Assembly: GCA_023417655.1 (NCBI GenBank)
Contig: JAEZFD010000005.1
Span: 1-14,287 of the forward strand
DNA length: 14,287 bases
Direction of reading: 5' to 3'
Source: Planctomycetota bacterium
GTDB taxonomy: Bacteria; Planctomycetota; Planctomycetia; Planctomycetales; Planctomycetaceae
This document shows positions 7,193 through 14,287 of this stretch, piece after piece. A program made the position numbers and the translations under genes. The number at the start of each line of letters is the position of its first letter. The first letter of the stretch is position 1. The notes below the pieces were generated by a model. It made no database searches and was not told the DNA's origin. It worked only from the letters and a program-made list of their open reading frames with translations.

Positions 7193-8068
7193 TTACCAGC
7201 TTGGGTGTTCAGGCAGGTACTTCTCGAATTCCTTGATCAGCTGTTCCTGATAGGCGCCGGCGAAGGTGCCGTTGAAGAACTTCGCAAGGGCTTCTTCGTT
7301 GAAGCGAACCCAGCTCTGTTCTTCGTGGCCAGGGTTGATCGGGAAGAACAGCGCGCCCACAGCGGCGGCAGCGGCCTGATCGCCCGGTGCGTCGCCGATC
7401 ATGAGCATCTTCTCGGGCTCATAGCCGAACTTTTTGCAGATGTTCAGCGATTCTTTCTTGCTGCCTGTTTCCTGTCCGGCGATGCACTGCACGTAGCCGT
7501 TGATGCCGTGTTCTTCCCATTCCTTCTGCAGAGCGCCGTTCGGTGTGGCGGAGCAGACGATGATGTCTGCTTTGGTCTGCATGGTCTTCAGAGCGTCTTC
7601 GACGCCTGGGAATGGTGGGACATCGTGCACGATGGCGTGGACGGTGTCGTCAACAGCCTTGGACCAGGCATAAGCCAGCTGCAGGTCCGGATCACCAGTC
7701 TTTTCGGCTTCTGGACCGAGTGTTTTGGTGCCGAGCTTGGTCTCGCGTTTGACCCAGTCACGGACTCCCTGCAGTTTGGGGATCTTCGCTCCGCGACGCT
7801 TCACTTCTTCGCGCTGCTCGAGCAGATCCAGAGCGAGCAGGTAAGCCGGGAAGCGGTTAGCTCCGCGGGTCTTGGAATACAGGTTGGTGAACTCGGCGGC
7901 TTCACGGGCATACTTCGAAATCGGCTGCAGACCGAAGTAGTTGATGAAGTTGGGAATGAAGCATTCTTTATGCTTGATTTCCATGGAATCAAATGCGCAA
8001 CCGTCTGAATCGATTCCGATCAGGAAATCGTGATTCTTCTTGAAATGGTCGAGACCGAGTTGAGACAC
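7193..8068 (-). CDS. HAD-superfamily hydrolase (phosphatase-like)
   Basis: The 291-residue soluble protein has the haloacid dehalogenase fold. Motif I is IGIDSDGCAFDS (17-28), with nucleophile Asp20 and acid/base Asp22. Motif II is VCSAT (171-175, Ser173). Motif III is probably in GSKKES (202-207). Motif IV is MIGDAPGD (223-230, Asp226 and Asp230 for magnesium). A large helical insertion between motifs I and II (about 35-150) looks like a C1-type cap and would set substrate choice. All catalytic residues are present, so a phosphatase or phosphonatase-like reaction is expected; the substrate is unknown. The start is GTG, with an ideal AGGAGT eight bases upstream. It lies downstream of the metB-like gene, separated by a 318-base spacer with strong secondary structure, and is followed by a terminator-like hairpin. 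Confidence 0.85.
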   Translation of the reverse strand: MSQLGLDHFKKNHDFLIGIDSDGCAFDSMEIKHKECFIPNFINYFGLQPISKYAREAAEFTNLYSKTRGANRFPAYLLALDLLEQREEVKRRGAKIPKLQGVRDWVKRETKLGTKTLGPEAEKTGDPDLQLAYAWSKAVDDTVHAIVHDVPPFPGVEDALKTMQTKADIIVCSATPNGALQKEWEEHGINGYVQCIAGQETGSKKESLNICKKFGYEPEKMLMIGDAPGDQAAAAAVGALFFPINPGHEEQSWVRFNEEALAKFFNGTFAGAYQEQLIKEFEKYLPEHPSW

Positions 8069-8076
8069 AGCGGGTT

Positions 8077-8082
8077 ACTCCT
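8077..8082 (-). promoter_or_regulatory. Shine-Dalgarno fixing a GTG start for the HAD gene
   Basis: On the minus strand AGGAGT (8082-8077) is 8 bases from the GTG at 8068. The match and spacing are near ideal and justify the non-ATG start. Confidence 0.8.
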
Positions 8083-8098
8083 GAGTTTTCAGTCAGAA

Positions 8099-8213
8099 CA
8101 ATGCCGTCGATCGGTCTCTGTCCACTGGAGTTCTGAATGAGAACTCCAGTGAGACGGCCGGCCACTTCGATTCATCGACGAAGTGCATGGCCGCCGGACG
8201 AGAGACGGCATTG
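8099..8213 (-). promoter_or_regulatory. Branched inverted-repeat structure in the HAD gene leader
   Basis: An outer arm CAATGCCGTC (8099-8108) pairs with GACGGCATTG (8204-8213). Inside it are two separate hairpins. One has a perfect 12-bp stem, CACTGGAGTTCT/AGAACTCCAGTG (8123-8134 with 8140-8151, 5-base loop). The other has a 7-bp stem, CACTTCG/CGAAGTG (8163-8169 with 8179-8185), that can extend by 4 bp across a bulge. Together they form a three-way-junction shape whose end is 16 bases before the HAD Shine-Dalgarno. No T-run follows on either strand, so a plain terminator is unlikely. It could be a cis-acting RNA leader or a small mobile palindromic repeat; I do not recognise a known riboswitch. 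Confidence 0.5.
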
Positions 8214-8338
8214 AAAGTCATTTTTCTGCAAACGCACGGTGGGCGAGGTCGCATCCAGCGGTCGGTGCAGAAGCGAATAGGGTAAATGAACAATCGTCAG
8301 CGTGAAAGTCCATCGCCGACCGGCACAGGTCCGGAACG

Positions 8339-8368
8339 GCACAGCCTCGCAGTGCAGGGAGGCTGTGC
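8339..8368 (-). repeat. 10-bp hairpin just after the metB-like gene
   Basis: GCACAGCCTC (8339-8348) pairs perfectly with GAGGCTGTGC (8359-8368) across a 10-base loop, beginning 18 bases past the metB stop. There is no T-run on the minus strand after it, so it may protect the 3' end or be a Rho-dependent or weak terminator. The rest of the spacer 8214-8338 shows nothing I can name. Confidence 0.5.
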
Positions 8369-8386
8369 TATGGACCGTTCTTCAGG

Positions 8387-9532
8387 TTAGAGACAGGCGT
8401 CGAGAGCGGCTTTCAGCTCGGCAACCAGATCTTCTGGGTTTTCAATTCCGACCGAGACACGGATTGTGCTCTCGGAGATTCCTCCGGCGCGGCGGGCTTC
8501 GAGCGTCATGCTCGCATGGCTCATTGTCTCAGGGTATTCGATCAGCGATTCGACCCCACCGAGCGATTCCGCCAGCTGGAAGAGCTTTCGCTTCTCGAGC
8601 AATTTCTCGACAGCTGGGCGGCCCCCCTTCACATCGAAGCTGACCATTGCACCGAATCCAAACTGCTGCCGCTTGGCGAGTTCGTGATCAGGATGGGATT
8701 CGAGACCCGGGAAGTAGACCTTGCTGACGGCTGAGTGCTTCTCCAGCATTTTGGCAATCGCGAGGGCTCCACGCTGATGGGCTTCCATGCGAGGCCCGAG
8801 GGTCTTCACACCGCGAAGAACCAGCCAGGCATCAAAGGGGCTGCATCCGAGACCCATTGCGTTGACGTAGTAAGCGACCTTTTCCCCGAGTTCTTTGGTT
8901 CCGGAGATCACGGCCCCGCCAACGACGTCGGAGTGACCGTTGAGATATTTCGTCGTGGAGTGAACCACGACGTCGACTCCGAGTTCCAGTGGGCGTTGCA
9001 GGTACGGCGACAAGAAGGTGTTGTCGGCGATGGAGATCAGGTTGGCCGACTTGGCGATGGCGGTGACGGCGGCGATGTCGACGATGTTCAGCAGGGGATT
9101 GCTGGGGGTTTCGATCCAGATCCCTTTGGTGGCTGGAGTGATCGCGGCTTTGACTTCGTTCAGGTCTCGCATATTCACGAAGCTGAACTTGTAACCCTGC
9201 TCGGTCAGGATGCTGGCGAACAGTCGGTAAGTCCCGCCGTAGATGTCGTTTCCGGTGATGATGTGGTCGCCGGGCTTAAAGAGCTGCATGGCGGCAAGAA
9301 CTGCTGACATGCCGGTGCAGGTTGCGCGGCAGGAGACGCCGCCTTCGAGTGCAGCCAGATTCTCTTCGAGAGCTGCCCGCGTGGGGTTTCCACTGCGCGT
9401 ATAATCGTATCCCCGGTGCCCTTTCAGGCTGTCCCATGCAAACGTCGAGGATGGATAGATCGGGGTGGTGCAGCTCAGATAAGTGGAATCTTTGTCGACG
9501 CCGGTGTGAACGCAACGAGTTTCGAAGTGCAT
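8387..9532 (-). CDS. metB: Cystathionine gamma-synthase (or gamma-lyase), PLP-dependent
   Basis: The 381-residue cytosolic enzyme belongs to the Cys/Met-metabolism PLP family. It shows YDYTRSGNPTR (42-52, phosphate-binding Tyr/Arg from the neighbouring subunit), NDIYGGTYRLF (95-105), ETPSNPLL (141-148), ADNTF with Asp170 to the pyridine nitrogen, and HSTTKYLNGHSDVVGG (191-206) with Lys195 as the Schiff-base lysine. AESLGGVESLIEYP (321-334) and ISESTIRVSVGIE (352-364) close the fold. From memory, the text is close to E. coli MetB (for example GGVESLI and LAESLGG), favouring the synthase that joins an activated homoserine to cysteine. Gamma-lyases of this family share most of these residues, so direction is uncertain. 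The start matches the family N-terminus (ETRCVHTGVD). No strong Shine-Dalgarno is visible. It diverges from the NfeD gene. Confidence 0.85.
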   Translation of the reverse strand: MHFETRCVHTGVDKDSTYLSCTTPIYPSSTFAWDSLKGHRGYDYTRSGNPTRAALEENLAALEGGVSCRATCTGMSAVLAAMQLFKPGDHIITGNDIYGGTYRLFASILTEQGYKFSFVNMRDLNEVKAAITPATKGIWIETPSNPLLNIVDIAAVTAIAKSANLISIADNTFLSPYLQRPLELGVDVVVHSTTKYLNGHSDVVGGAVISGTKELGEKVAYYVNAMGLGCSPFDAWLVLRGVKTLGPRMEAHQRGALAIAKMLEKHSAVSKVYFPGLESHPDHELAKRQQFGFGAMVSFDVKGGRPAVEKLLEKRKLFQLAESLGGVESLIEYPETMSHASMTLEARRAGGISESTIRVSVGIENPEDLVAELKAALDACL

Positions 9533-9753
9533 GGCCAGGATTCACTGCAAAAAGAGGAAATTTTTGAAGCCGACAGTGTCTTCTCTGATCCCGCCGGTGT
9601 CCAGTCCGTTGAGGAGCACAGCAGAACAGGTGAGGTTCGGCAAGACTTGATGTGAATCCGGGCCATCTCCCGGATTGCAACCCTGTTCCGGGCGTGCCAT
9701 CATCAGGAAACTGCCAGCGCGGTCTAGCCCGAACAGAGAACGAGGGGAACGAC
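9533..9753. promoter_or_regulatory. Divergent promoter region between metB and the NfeD gene
   Basis: The 221 bases separate two genes read away from each other, so promoters for both should lie here. An 8-bp hairpin, AATCCGGG (9655-9662) with CCCGGATT (9669-9676) and a 6-base loop, sits about 80 bases before the NfeD start and would be in its leader. I found no SAM or cobalamin riboswitch core on the metB side and no confident -35/-10 pair on either strand. Confidence 0.5.
9742..9747 (+). promoter_or_regulatory. Shine-Dalgarno deciding a GTG start for the NfeD gene
   Basis: GAGGGG at 9742-9747 is 6 bases before GTG at 9754. The reading frame is open further upstream (ATG-like start possible at 9652), but those 34 extra residues are Pro/Gly-rich and would displace the signal sequence. 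Confidence 0.7.
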
Positions 9754-11997
9754 GTGAAAGTCTGTAACCGACTGACAGATCAAGGCCTCCGAAGATTTGT
9801 TGCGGAGTCGCGGTCGCTGACCTGGCGACTTGTGCTGGCACTGTTTGTCGGGCTGGGCGTCTCTGGAACCGTCATCGCTCAGGAAAAGGGGAATACCCCG
9901 CCGGACGCCATTGCGAGAATTGTGACGGTGTCGAGTCCGATTGGGGACGAAACGCTGGGCGCAATTCGCCGCACTCTGCTGGAACTGGAACAGACCGCGG
10001 TCCGGGAGAACCGCAAAGCGTATCTGATGCTGGAGCTCAAACCCGGCGTCAGTTCGTTCCATACCTGTTATGCACTGGCGGACTTTCTGACCTCCAAACC
10101 CTGGGACCACGTCACGACCGTCGCCTGGGTGCCGGAGACCGTGACCGGGGTGAACGTGCTCGTTGCGCTTGCCTGCCGGGACATCATTCTTGGCCCGAAC
10201 GCCTCATTGGGAGACATGGGGAACGGAGCCGCGTTGCCGGCGGATCAACAGGTGATCGTGAAAACGATTGTCGAACGGAGACGAAATCCGCGTGTCTCGA
10301 TGCCACTCGCCATGGCGATGACGAATCCCCAGACAGAGCTGATGCAGCTCATGGTGGAAACCCCGGGTGGGGCAAAGGAATCCCGTCTGGCGACGACCGA
10401 AGACGCCCGAGAGCTGCAGGATGCCGGAACGGTGATTCTGGATCGCACGATGATCAGCGATGCCGGGACGCCGACTCTGATTTCCGCTCAGGACGCTCGA
10501 AATCGGGGAATTCTTGCGGTCAGAACTGCTGCCAGTCGACAGGAACTCATTCAGGGTTATCAACTGGATGCTGCCAATCTTCGGGAACTGGAAAAAGCGG
10601 AAGCAATCGAGAAGGTTGCTTACATCAAACTGCATGATGTCATTGATGAAGTCTTTGCCTCATTCGCCCAGCGCCAAATCGAACGGGCGGTGCAATCTGG
10701 TGCGAAACTGATCATCTTTGAAATTGATTCTCCCGGGGGACTTCTCAGCGTCTGTCAGGATCTGTCGCAGCAGATTGCACATCTCAGCGAACGGGACATC
10801 CGGACAGTTGCCTACATTCCTGACAAAGCGATCAGCGGCGGGGCCATCCTCTCGGTGGCGTGCGATCAGATCTATATGCGTCCAGGCGCACGGATTGGAG
10901 ATGCGATTCCAATCAACCTGATGGGAAATATGATTCTGCGTGCGGAAGAGAAGATCCTCAGCGTCGAATTGGAACTGATGCGCGATCTGGCCCTCCAGAA
11001 GAATCGGCCTGCCGCGATCCTCGAGGGGTTCTGTGACAAAGATCTGGAAGTCTTTCAGGTCACCAACAAAAACACAGGTAAGAAGTGGTTCCTCTCTGAA
11101 TCCGAACTTCATCAGGAGGCCAATGAGTGGACGGCAGGGCCAATGGTTCCGGAATCCCGCAAAGGGATCGCCATCATGGTCAATGGGCAACGGGCTCATG
11201 AACTGCTGATTGCGGAGCCTCCCGTTCAGGATCTGGCGGAGCTGAAAGAACGTCTTGGGCTCCCGGCCGACATGCAGTTGAATGCAATCGGTCGGAACTG
11301 GACCGACACGCTGATCTTCACCTTGAACCAGCAGTGGGTCACGGGGATGCTGTTTTTCCTCGCCATTGTGTTCATCTATATCGAACTGGCGACGATGACA
11401 GGATTCTTCGCCATCCTGTCTGCGGTGGCGTTTGCCATCTTCTTCTGGAGCAAGGTGATGGGCGGAACCGCGACCGGGCTGGAGATTGCCCTGTTCGTGG
11501 TCGGGCTAGGATGCCTTGCAATGGAATTTTTCGTGATCCCGGGCTTTGGTGTCTTCGGGATCTCCGGCTTCCTGCTGGTGCTGGGGGCCTTGATCATGGC
11601 CAGCCAAACCTTCAGTGGCATGGGAATGGAATATGACCTCTCCCGGGCAGGCAGGACATTCGCGACCTTGGGGGTGGCGCTCTTTGGAGTGCTCATCGCG
11701 TCAATGGTCCTCAGTCAATATCTCCATCGGCTGCCGTTCCTGAGGGATCTGGTACTCACCGGTCCCGGCGGAGATCACGATCCTTCCGAGCCGCGACTGC
11801 GGCCCGATCTTGTCGATCCGGAGATGGCGCTGCTCGGGTCGTCGGGTGAAGCGGCGACGATTCTGCGACCAGCCGGGAAAGCACGAATCAATGGTCAACT
11901 GCTCGATGTCGTGACGGAAGGGGGCTTCGTTGAAGCTGGAGCACCCGTCATCGTTGTTCAGGTGCAGAAGAACCGCATCGTCGTCCGTCAGGCATAA
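9754..11997 (+). CDS. NfeD-family membrane serine protease with two ClpP-like domains
   Basis: The 747-residue protein starts at GTG. An N-terminal hydrophobic segment (22-42, cleavage possible after VIA) exports the front half. Residues ~55-270 form a first ClpP/crotonase-like domain with TVTGVNVL (129-136), where the usual serine is Thr131. Residues ~285-480 form a second one with IEIDSPGG-like text (FEIDSPGGLLS) and AISGGAIL, placing Ser361 as nucleophile. Lys400 is a candidate general base 39 residues later, close to the Ser97-Lys138 spacing known in archaeal 1510-N. About five membrane helices follow (~530-660). A small OB-fold NfeD domain ends the chain (~690-747, LRPAGKARINGQ, VQKNRIVVR). 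This is the long NfeD form; relatives cleave hydrophobic membrane proteins such as stomatins. No stomatin gene is in the window. The DUF1614-type gene follows after 110 bases without a terminator. Confidence 0.88.
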   Translation: MKVCNRLTDQGLRRFVAESRSLTWRLVLALFVGLGVSGTVIAQEKGNTPPDAIARIVTVSSPIGDETLGAIRRTLLELEQTAVRENRKAYLMLELKPGVSSFHTCYALADFLTSKPWDHVTTVAWVPETVTGVNVLVALACRDIILGPNASLGDMGNGAALPADQQVIVKTIVERRRNPRVSMPLAMAMTNPQTELMQLMVETPGGAKESRLATTEDARELQDAGTVILDRTMISDAGTPTLISAQDARNRGILAVRTAASRQELIQGYQLDAANLRELEKAEAIEKVAYIKLHDVIDEVFASFAQRQIERAVQSGAKLIIFEIDSPGGLLSVCQDLSQQIAHLSERDIRTVAYIPDKAISGGAILSVACDQIYMRPGARIGDAIPINLMGNMILRAEEKILSVELELMRDLALQKNRPAAILEGFCDKDLEVFQVTNKNTGKKWFLSESELHQEANEWTAGPMVPESRKGIAIMVNGQRAHELLIAEPPVQDLAELKERLGLPADMQLNAIGRNWTDTLIFTLNQQWVTGMLFFLAIVFIYIELATMTGFFAILSAVAFAIFFWSKVMGGTATGLEIALFVVGLGCLAMEFFVIPGFGVFGISGFLLVLGALIMASQTFSGMGMEYDLSRAGRTFATLGVALFGVLIASMVLSQYLHRLPFLRDLVLTGPGGDHDPSEPRLRPDLVDPEMALLGSSGEAATILRPAGKARINGQLLDVVTEGGFVEAGAPVIVVQVQKNRIVVRQA

Positions 11998-12107
11998 GCA
12001 TCCGTTATCTTCACTGAACCGCCGGATCGATCTGTTCTTCCCAGAGAAGATTTTGCTCAGGCGACCTCATTCCACAACAGTCTGTTTTGAAAGCGTTCCC
12101 AGTCACG

Positions 12108-12845
12108 ATGCCAGTTCAATTTCCCCTCAATGGAGGCCCTATCCGGACTGTGAGTCCGCTCATTGGCTGCCTGCCGTTGTTCGCGATTGGTCTGTTGCTG
12201 TGCCTGTTGCCGGTCTTCCTGTTTGACACGGCACGGCTCGCACTGATCAGGTTGGGGATGACTCCAACCACAGCCGGGCTGACGATCTTCGGGATTCTGT
12301 TCGGTTCGTTTATCAACCTGCCGGTCTATTGGATCCGGAAAGATGAGTTGCAGCCGAAGAATCGATTCGGCCCGTTCGGGGCAGCCCTGTCGCAGTCCTA
12401 TGAACGGGTGCAACAGGAGACGCTGATCTGCATCAATGTGGGGGGATGTGTGATTCCCGTGATGATCGCTTTGTTTCAGGCAGGGCGACTGCTCGCTGAT
12501 GACTTTACTCCCTTTCTCTGTGCGGTACTGGTGAGCGCCGTCTGCGTGGTGGTCTGCTGGCGAGCGGCCCGACCCGTCGAAGGGATCGGCATTCTGATTC
12601 CTGGCTTTATTCCGGCGGCTGCGAGTGTGCTGGCGACGTGGATGATCCTGCTGCCACTCGGTGTCGATTCTTCAGAGCGTGCGGCGACGGCATTCATTGC
12701 TGGGGTTGTCGGGCCGATCGTTGGTGCGGATCTGTTGCACATGAAAGACCTGACCCGCGTGCCTGCCGCCGTTGTTTCCATCGGTGGAGCGGGGACCTTC
12801 GACGGGATCGTGCTTTCAGGAATCCTCGCGGCTCTGCTGGCATAG
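12108..12845 (+). CDS. DUF1614-type integral membrane protein
   Basis: The 245-residue hydrophobic protein has about six or seven membrane helices (roughly 17-40, 55-74, 106-127, 134-152, 160-184, 194-211, 225-245). Conserved-looking blocks are INVGGCVIPV (109-118), GIGILIPGFIPAAAS (159-173), GPIVGADLLH (202-211) and SIGGAGTFDGIVLSGILAALLA (224-245). These match what I recall of the DUF1614 family of bacteria and archaea, whose function is unknown. The buried Asp (D208) and the GGAGTFDG loop suggest a transport or catalytic site, which is inference. The start is unsure: ATG 12108 lacks a Shine-Dalgarno, while GTG at 12150 has GGAGG at 12132-12136 with a long 13-base gap. It is probably co-transcribed with the NfeD gene. 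Confidence 0.8.
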   Translation: MPVQFPLNGGPIRTVSPLIGCLPLFAIGLLLCLLPVFLFDTARLALIRLGMTPTTAGLTIFGILFGSFINLPVYWIRKDELQPKNRFGPFGAALSQSYERVQQETLICINVGGCVIPVMIALFQAGRLLADDFTPFLCAVLVSAVCVVVCWRAARPVEGIGILIPGFIPAAASVLATWMILLPLGVDSSERAATAFIAGVVGPIVGADLLHMKDLTRVPAAVVSIGGAGTFDGIVLSGILAALLA

Positions 12846-12856
12846 GAGGGAAGAGG

Positions 12857-12958
12857 AAATTCAAAACGGTTCAAATCACAAATTCGAAACGCTTGATTCG
12901 ACGGTCTGTTTCTCATCGACGCGTTTTCCCCGTTTCGAATTTTCCCCTTTTTGAATTT
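12857..12958. repeat. Nested AT-rich inverted repeats between convergent genes
   Basis: AAATTCAAAA (12857-12866) pairs with TTTTGAATTT (12949-12958). Inside that, AAATTCGAAACG (12880-12891) pairs with CGTTTCGAATTT (12931-12942). Both arms are perfect and the four segments resemble each other. The inner right arm is followed by TCCCCTTTTT, so the plus-strand RNA may be terminated here after the DUF1614 gene, though the loop is long (39 bases). It could also be a small interspersed repeat. Confidence 0.6.
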
Positions 12959-12964
12959 GAGATT

Positions 12965-13004
12965 AAAAAAAGAACCCCCTGTTTCCAAAGCGGAAACAGG
13001 GGGT
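12965..13004 (-). terminator. Intrinsic terminator of fbaA
   Basis: On the minus strand a perfect 13-bp stem (13004-12992 with 12986-12974; ACCCCCTGTTTCC and its complement) with a 5-base loop is followed by TTCTTTTTTT. It lies about 35 bases after the fbaA stop. The plus-strand side has no T-run, so it serves fbaA only. Confidence 0.95.
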
Positions 13005-13038
13005 GTTCGTCAATCACTCAGATCGTCAGCGGACTTGA

Positions 13039-14079
<1,041 letters not shown>

Positions 14080-14287
14080 AACATGAGCTCCAAATTCATC
14101 AAAATGACACTGTCGAAAATGAGACCGAGGACCGGTTCCGGAAAGACAACGATTTCCGATCCTGGAGTGATTCGCGCCTGTCAGTCAGAGAATCAGCCGC
14201 TTCGCAAGCAAAATCCCGGTCCGCTGTTTCGCAGAGCGTATCACGTTTTCGCGTGCCGGGGTATCATTCCCTTGCAGATTTCATCTG
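14080..14287 (-). promoter_or_regulatory. Upstream region of fbaA to the window edge
   Basis: GGAG at 14091-14088 (minus strand) is the fbaA ribosome site. The remaining ~190 bases hold no credible gene and presumably the fbaA promoter. Short palindromes (TTCCGGAA and GACACTGTC-type) occur, but I cannot name a -35/-10 pair or a regulator. Confidence 0.55.

Noticed and set aside
7205..8008. 267-codon plus-strand open frame opposite the HAD gene
   Set aside because: It is the complement of a gene with intact catalytic motifs and good start signals. The translated product resembles no family and has no ribosome site.
8093..8293. 66-codon minus-strand open frame between metB and the HAD gene
   Set aside because: It lies across the inverted-repeat structure, has no ribosome site and is Arg/Pro-rich without homology I can recognise.
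8735..9307. 190-codon plus-strand open frame opposite metB
   Set aside because: It overlaps conserved PLP-enzyme sequence, including the Lys195 region, and has no independent evidence.
9533..9651. Possible SAM riboswitch upstream of metB
   Set aside because: I looked for the conserved core of the SAM-I type and for a terminator/antiterminator pair on the minus strand and found neither.

Overview
The window looks like an ordinary chromosomal segment of a Gram-negative-type bacterium, most likely a Planctomycetota member of the Planctomycetales type. This is inferred from moderately high GC, mixed Shine-Dalgarno and SD-less starts, GTG starts, loosely packed single genes with long spacers, and the style of the proteins. 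These include a long NfeD protein with two ClpP-like folds, a DUF1614-type membrane protein, and a ThiF/MoeB protein with a C-terminal extension instead of a rhodanese. The phylum is an inference, not something the sequence proves. I see no tRNA, rRNA, CRISPR array, insertion sequence or phage gene.

Layout, left to right. 1-87 may be the tail of an upstream gene. 97-951 (+) is truA. A 499-base spacer with two small hairpins follows. 1451-5953 (+) encodes a 1500-residue secreted autotransporter with an N-terminal zinc-metalloprotease domain, a long beta-helical passenger and a C-terminal outer-membrane barrel. It is closed by a strong intrinsic terminator (6008-6045). Next come three minus-strand genes, transcribed in the order metB-like (9532-8387), HAD phosphatase (8068-7193) and ThiF/MoeB E1-like enzyme (7093-6068). 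Between metB and HAD lies a 115-base nested inverted-repeat structure. Between HAD and ThiF lies a terminator-like hairpin only 16 bases before the ThiF start. Diverging from metB is 9754-11997 (+), a membrane NfeD/ClpP-class protease, followed by 12108-12845 (+), a DUF1614-type membrane protein. Last is fbaA (14079-13039, -), a class II fructose-bisphosphate aldolase with a textbook terminator. It converges on the DUF1614 gene across a nested inverted repeat.

How they may work together. truA, fbaA and metB are housekeeping genes (tRNA modification, glycolysis/gluconeogenesis, transsulfuration). The NfeD and DUF1614 genes are plausibly one transcription unit for membrane quality control. The ThiF-like enzyme near metB could hint at sulfur-carrier chemistry, but no carrier protein is visible here.

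The most distinctive item is the metalloprotease-autotransporter, a type V secretion protein whose zinc site seems to use a distant third histidine. The unexplained DNA/RNA structures at 8099-8213 and 12857-12958 are the other places worth a second look. I do not see a convincing multi-gene novel system in this window.
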